64,000 bases of DNA from Pithys albifrons albifrons (taxonomy: Eukaryota > Chordata > Aves > Passeriformes > Thamnophilidae): positions 48,675,101 to 48,739,100 of the forward strand of contig NC_092461.1 of assembly GCF_047495875.1 (NCBI RefSeq), given 5' to 3'. The translations under genes and the position numbers were made by a program. A model generated the notes under the pieces. The model was not told the origin of the DNA. It saw only the letters and a list, made by a program, of their open reading frames with translations, and ran no database searches. Shown here one piece after another: positions 61,301-64,000 of the stretch (the stretch's first letter is position 1; the number at the start of each line of letters is the position of its first letter).

Positions 61301-63056
61301 CAGCTGTTTTATTTTTCAATACAATGCAGATCAAAGATGACAGCTATAGAAATCCAAGAGAAAAAAATTCCAGCCATTAGTAGAATGTAGCTCCTAATGA
61401 ATACTGGTCTAATATTGGCAACCAAGTAGTACAAAATATGTGAATATTTAATATTCCTACATAATGGTCCTAGCCCTAATAGACTCATTTCTCTTCTGAA
61501 AGAATGAAATGTCCCTCTAAATATAGCACTGCTTAAAAATAAGATTGCTAGGTAGGCATTCAGAAAATTGCTACTAGCACGTCAGTATTTTTAATTGCTA
61601 TATTTCTCAGTCATTTTTTAAAAAAATTCAATTAAGTCAATGAGGCTACAAATGAGATGCACAAGTAAGTCTGCAAGTCTGTAACTTAGTAGAATCAATT
61701 ACTTTTATTGCAATTAGAAAAAAAAATGCTTTGATGCCAGGTCTATCTTTTTCTTATATGTTGGCATAGACGGTAACAATGGTAAGTTCACACTTTGTAT
61801 TTCTCTGTGTAATCTTACAAACTTTCAGTAGTTAATGTCCCTACCATACTGGAAGTCAATTGTAATTTTTGTCATCTGCAAGATTCACTATTTAAAACAA
61901 AGTTTTTGTAATAGATTAAATTAGAACAAATTTATCGATGCCCCTTTTTAAAATATTGATGTGCCCTTTATTTCATGTAAATTGCAAACAAACTTAGAGC
62001 TAAAGCTATCACTCAATATAAACAATCAGATCTTCACTCCATACAAAACCTAAAATACTAAGGGTGAAGCAGCTCCTCTGTTATTTCACACAACAAGAAG
62101 AGTGTCCAGTCACCTGTGAAAATATAAGAGCTTGTGTGTACAGCAATTACAACTAGGACCTTCACTACATATCTTCCATTATTTATGTCACAGATCACAC
62201 TGGAAAATGCATCAACAGAGCTTTGCAGAGCTCATTCACTCAGCCAGAGTGATCTGAGGTATTTCTTCTCTCCTTTTCATCTTCATCCTATGAGCTGAAC
62301 TAACTTACGCCTGAAAAACAGATTTAAAAGTGCTTAACAAGAAAACCTGCTGTTTGATATGAAGTCAGATAACCTGGTTCTATCTGAAGTAACACCAACA
62401 CTAGTAATGGGTTTCCAACTCCATTTATTCAACAGAAAAATTTTATAAGTATTTTTTAATTTTCTTCACCAGAAAAGCTCTGAACACTAATTTTGGCAGC
62501 ATTGACCTCAAACATCACCTTCAAAATAAGAAATTAGCTGTATATGTTTGACTGCTGATTTTCTCAATGACTGCAACATGACCAGTCTTTGCAGATTGTA
62601 GAAATAAAGGTGGAATACTTCCATTGTTCCCAGAGACTCCAAAAGTACTGTAGCTAACCTCTCTCAGCCCCTCAGCTGTGCTAGCTCAGCATTTTGTGGG
62701 ACTGTACAGTAAATCAGATCAGTTCCTTTTTGTATCTTAAAAAGATGCTCTGCCAAAGTGATGAAGGAGGAAAATATTTTTCGTTAGCTTAACCTCCCTG
62801 AAACAGTTTCCCTGAACAGTTCAGCAGACATTTGCACCAAGGTGTCACAGAGGAAAGAAGGAGTGGCTGGACTGGCAGTGGAGCTGCCTGTGCTGCTCCG
62901 ACAGCATAGAACTGCCTGGGACTCTGGACCTGAATTCGGTCTCCAAGATCTGCCTTCTGGAGAAGCCTCTCTTTTTCTTACTGTGTTGATTCCACAGGGA
63001 CCAAGAGTGGTGTCACTAGGCTCAGGTCAGCCTTTGTCAATATATTTGCTGTACAC
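55351..63056. other. Unique AT-rich DNA, no gene recognised
   Basis: No gene or transposon recognised over about 7.7 kb. Notable pieces: a GC-richer open frame at 55,683-55,976; a run of 13 A at 56,169-56,181; a candidate conserved element at 57,030-57,180; an exact 21-bp tandem duplication at 57,753-57,794; a protein-like minus frame at 58,140-58,370; and a second candidate conserved element at 61,140-61,380. Confidence 0.5.
57753..57794. repeat. Exact 21-bp tandem duplication with inner palindrome
   Basis: Two identical adjacent copies of a 21-base unit (tattgagaactgtattctca plus g). Each unit contains gagaa-ctgta-ttctc, an interrupted palindrome. Identity of the copies suggests a recent slippage event. 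Confidence 0.9.
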
Positions 63057-63845
63057 TGTTGTGGGTTGATCTTGGTTGGCTGTCAGGCACCCACCAAGCC
63101 ACTCTTGCATTCCCTTTCCTCAGTAGGACAGGGCAGAGAATAAGGTGGAACATCTCATAGGTCAGAACAAGGATAGGGAGAGATCACTTACTAGTTCCCA
63201 TCATGGGTGAAACAGACTCCTCCTTTGGAAGATTAAATGAAAATATTGCAACTAAATAACGGGATAGGACAGTGGACAGGAAAACAAATATAAAAGCACC
63301 TTCCCCCTGCCCCTTTCTTCTTCTCAGGGTCAACTTCACTTACGAATCTTCTACCTCCACACTCCAAGCAGTGCAGGTGGATGGGGCAGGGACATTGTGG
63401 TCAGTGGACAGCCCTTCATCTCTGCAACTCCTTCCTCACCATGCTTGTCCCCTGCTCCACAGTGGGATCCTTTCCCAAGGGATATAGTCCTTAATGAACA
63501 GCCTACAGTTCTTCAAGAACTGTTCCAGTGTAGCTCCCTTCCACAGAACACAGTCCTTCAGGAATAGGCTGGTCCAGTGTGGGTCTCCTGTGGAATCACA
63601 GGTCCTGCCAGAAAACCTGCTCCAGCACAGGTTCCTTTCTCCATGGGCTGCAGTACCTGCCAGGAGCCTGCTCCAGTGTGGGCTCTCCATGAGGTTCCAG
63701 CTTCCTTCGGGGTGCATCTGCCTACTCTGGCATGAGGTCCTCCGTGGGCTGCAGGAGGACAATCTGCCTCACCATGGCCTTCACCACGGGCTGCAGGGCA
63801 CTCTGTGCTCCAGTGCCTGGAACACCTCCTCCCCCTGCTTCCTCA
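63057..63845 (-). mobile_element. Solo LTR fragment, family C (avian endogenous retrovirus)
   Basis: On the plus strand it begins 'tgttgtgggttgatcttggt' and 'ggctgtcaggcacccaccaa', the complement of the 3' end of a common avian LTR. It then continues through 'aaaagcaccttccccctgcc' and 'gggtcaacttcacttacgaa' into a block of tandem units, and stops at about 63,845 ('ctccccctgcttcctcaaaa'). The 5' part of the LTR (promoter side) is missing. A 121-codon plus-strand frame and a 108-codon minus frame inside it are products of the tandem repeats and not genes. The family is recognised from memory only. Confidence 0.78.
63450..63810. repeat. Degenerate tandem units (about 45-50 bp) inside LTR C
   Basis: Repeated modules of the form 'ctgctccagtgtgggct' followed by 'ccatgggctgcagt' and 'cctgccagga' recur about seven times with variation. 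Such internal minisatellite structure is normal for this LTR type. Confidence 0.7.
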
Positions 63846-64000
63846 AAAGGAAAGAATAATTGCATTGATGGACGCAATTAATTGCGTTCAATAACTCCTT
63901 TCCTCCATTTGTTTTACATACTGAGAAATTTTTTAAAGAAAAACTTCATTACACTGAAAGTAAGACTAGATTACATTTCAGTAATGTAATTACAAAAACT
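63846..64000. other. AT-rich flank, nothing recognised
   Basis: Unique sequence to the window edge. It includes the near-palindrome gacgcaattaattgcgttc at about 63,871-63,889, which is fully self-complementary in its inner part (acgcaattaattgcgt). Confidence 0.6.

Noticed and set aside
63494..63859. 121-codon plus-strand and 108-codon minus-strand open frames
   Set aside because: Both lie inside the tandem-unit part of LTR C and are open because of that repeat structure.
1..64000. Bacterial-type content: operons, CRISPR arrays, tRNA or rRNA genes
   Set aside because: No regularly spaced repeats, no cloverleaf-type tRNA sequence and no rRNA motifs were seen, and the repeat content is that of a bird nuclear genome.

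Overview
The window looks like gene-poor nuclear DNA from a bird. The base composition is clearly AT-rich. The recognisable repeats are almost all fragments of CR1, the dominant avian LINE, plus solo long terminal repeats (LTRs) of avian endogenous retroviruses. No SINE-rich, mammal-type repeat content was seen. The organism call rests on the CR1 3' ends (tagaatcgattgggttgg-type ends at 7,176, 45,163, 52,211 and 54,777) and on the LTR families. The species cannot be fixed from the sequence. No protein-coding gene, rRNA, tRNA or CRISPR array could be supported. The window is best read as a gene desert or the inside of a very long intron.

Layout. 1-7.2 kb: unique AT-rich DNA. 7.2-7.5 kb: two CR1 3' ends in tandem, separated by a G-tract. 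10.3-10.6 kb and 11.1-12.0 kb: a deleted CR1 and an ancient CR1. 12-25 kb: unique AT-rich DNA with simple repeats. 25.25-25.88 kb: solo LTR, family A copy 1. 27.9-28.3 kb: ancient CR1 reverse-transcriptase remnant. 33.8-36.0 kb: a three-layer nest, with an old CR1 split by an older 408-bp LTR (family D, 6-bp target duplication) that is itself split by a young family A LTR in reverse orientation (5-bp target duplication). 38.7-39.2 kb: the most exon-like place in the window. 42.5-48.0 kb: a cluster of insertions (LTR B, two minus-strand CR1s, LTR A copy 3, one or two plus-strand CR1s). 52.2-52.5 and 54.8-55.35 kb: CR1s, the second being the best-preserved coding remnant. 63.06-63.85 kb: truncated LTR C with internal tandem units.

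The part worth a second look is the history of insertions. Family A LTRs carry structured inverted repeats in their upstream half. Two copies about 97% alike sit in opposite orientation 9.2 kb apart and are identical over their first ~240 bp. Exact 5-bp duplications flank two of the three copies. No new biological system was found. The exon-like pair at 38.7-39.2 kb and a few long open frames are reported as unproven candidates. All family assignments are from memory of repeat consensus sequences, without a database search.
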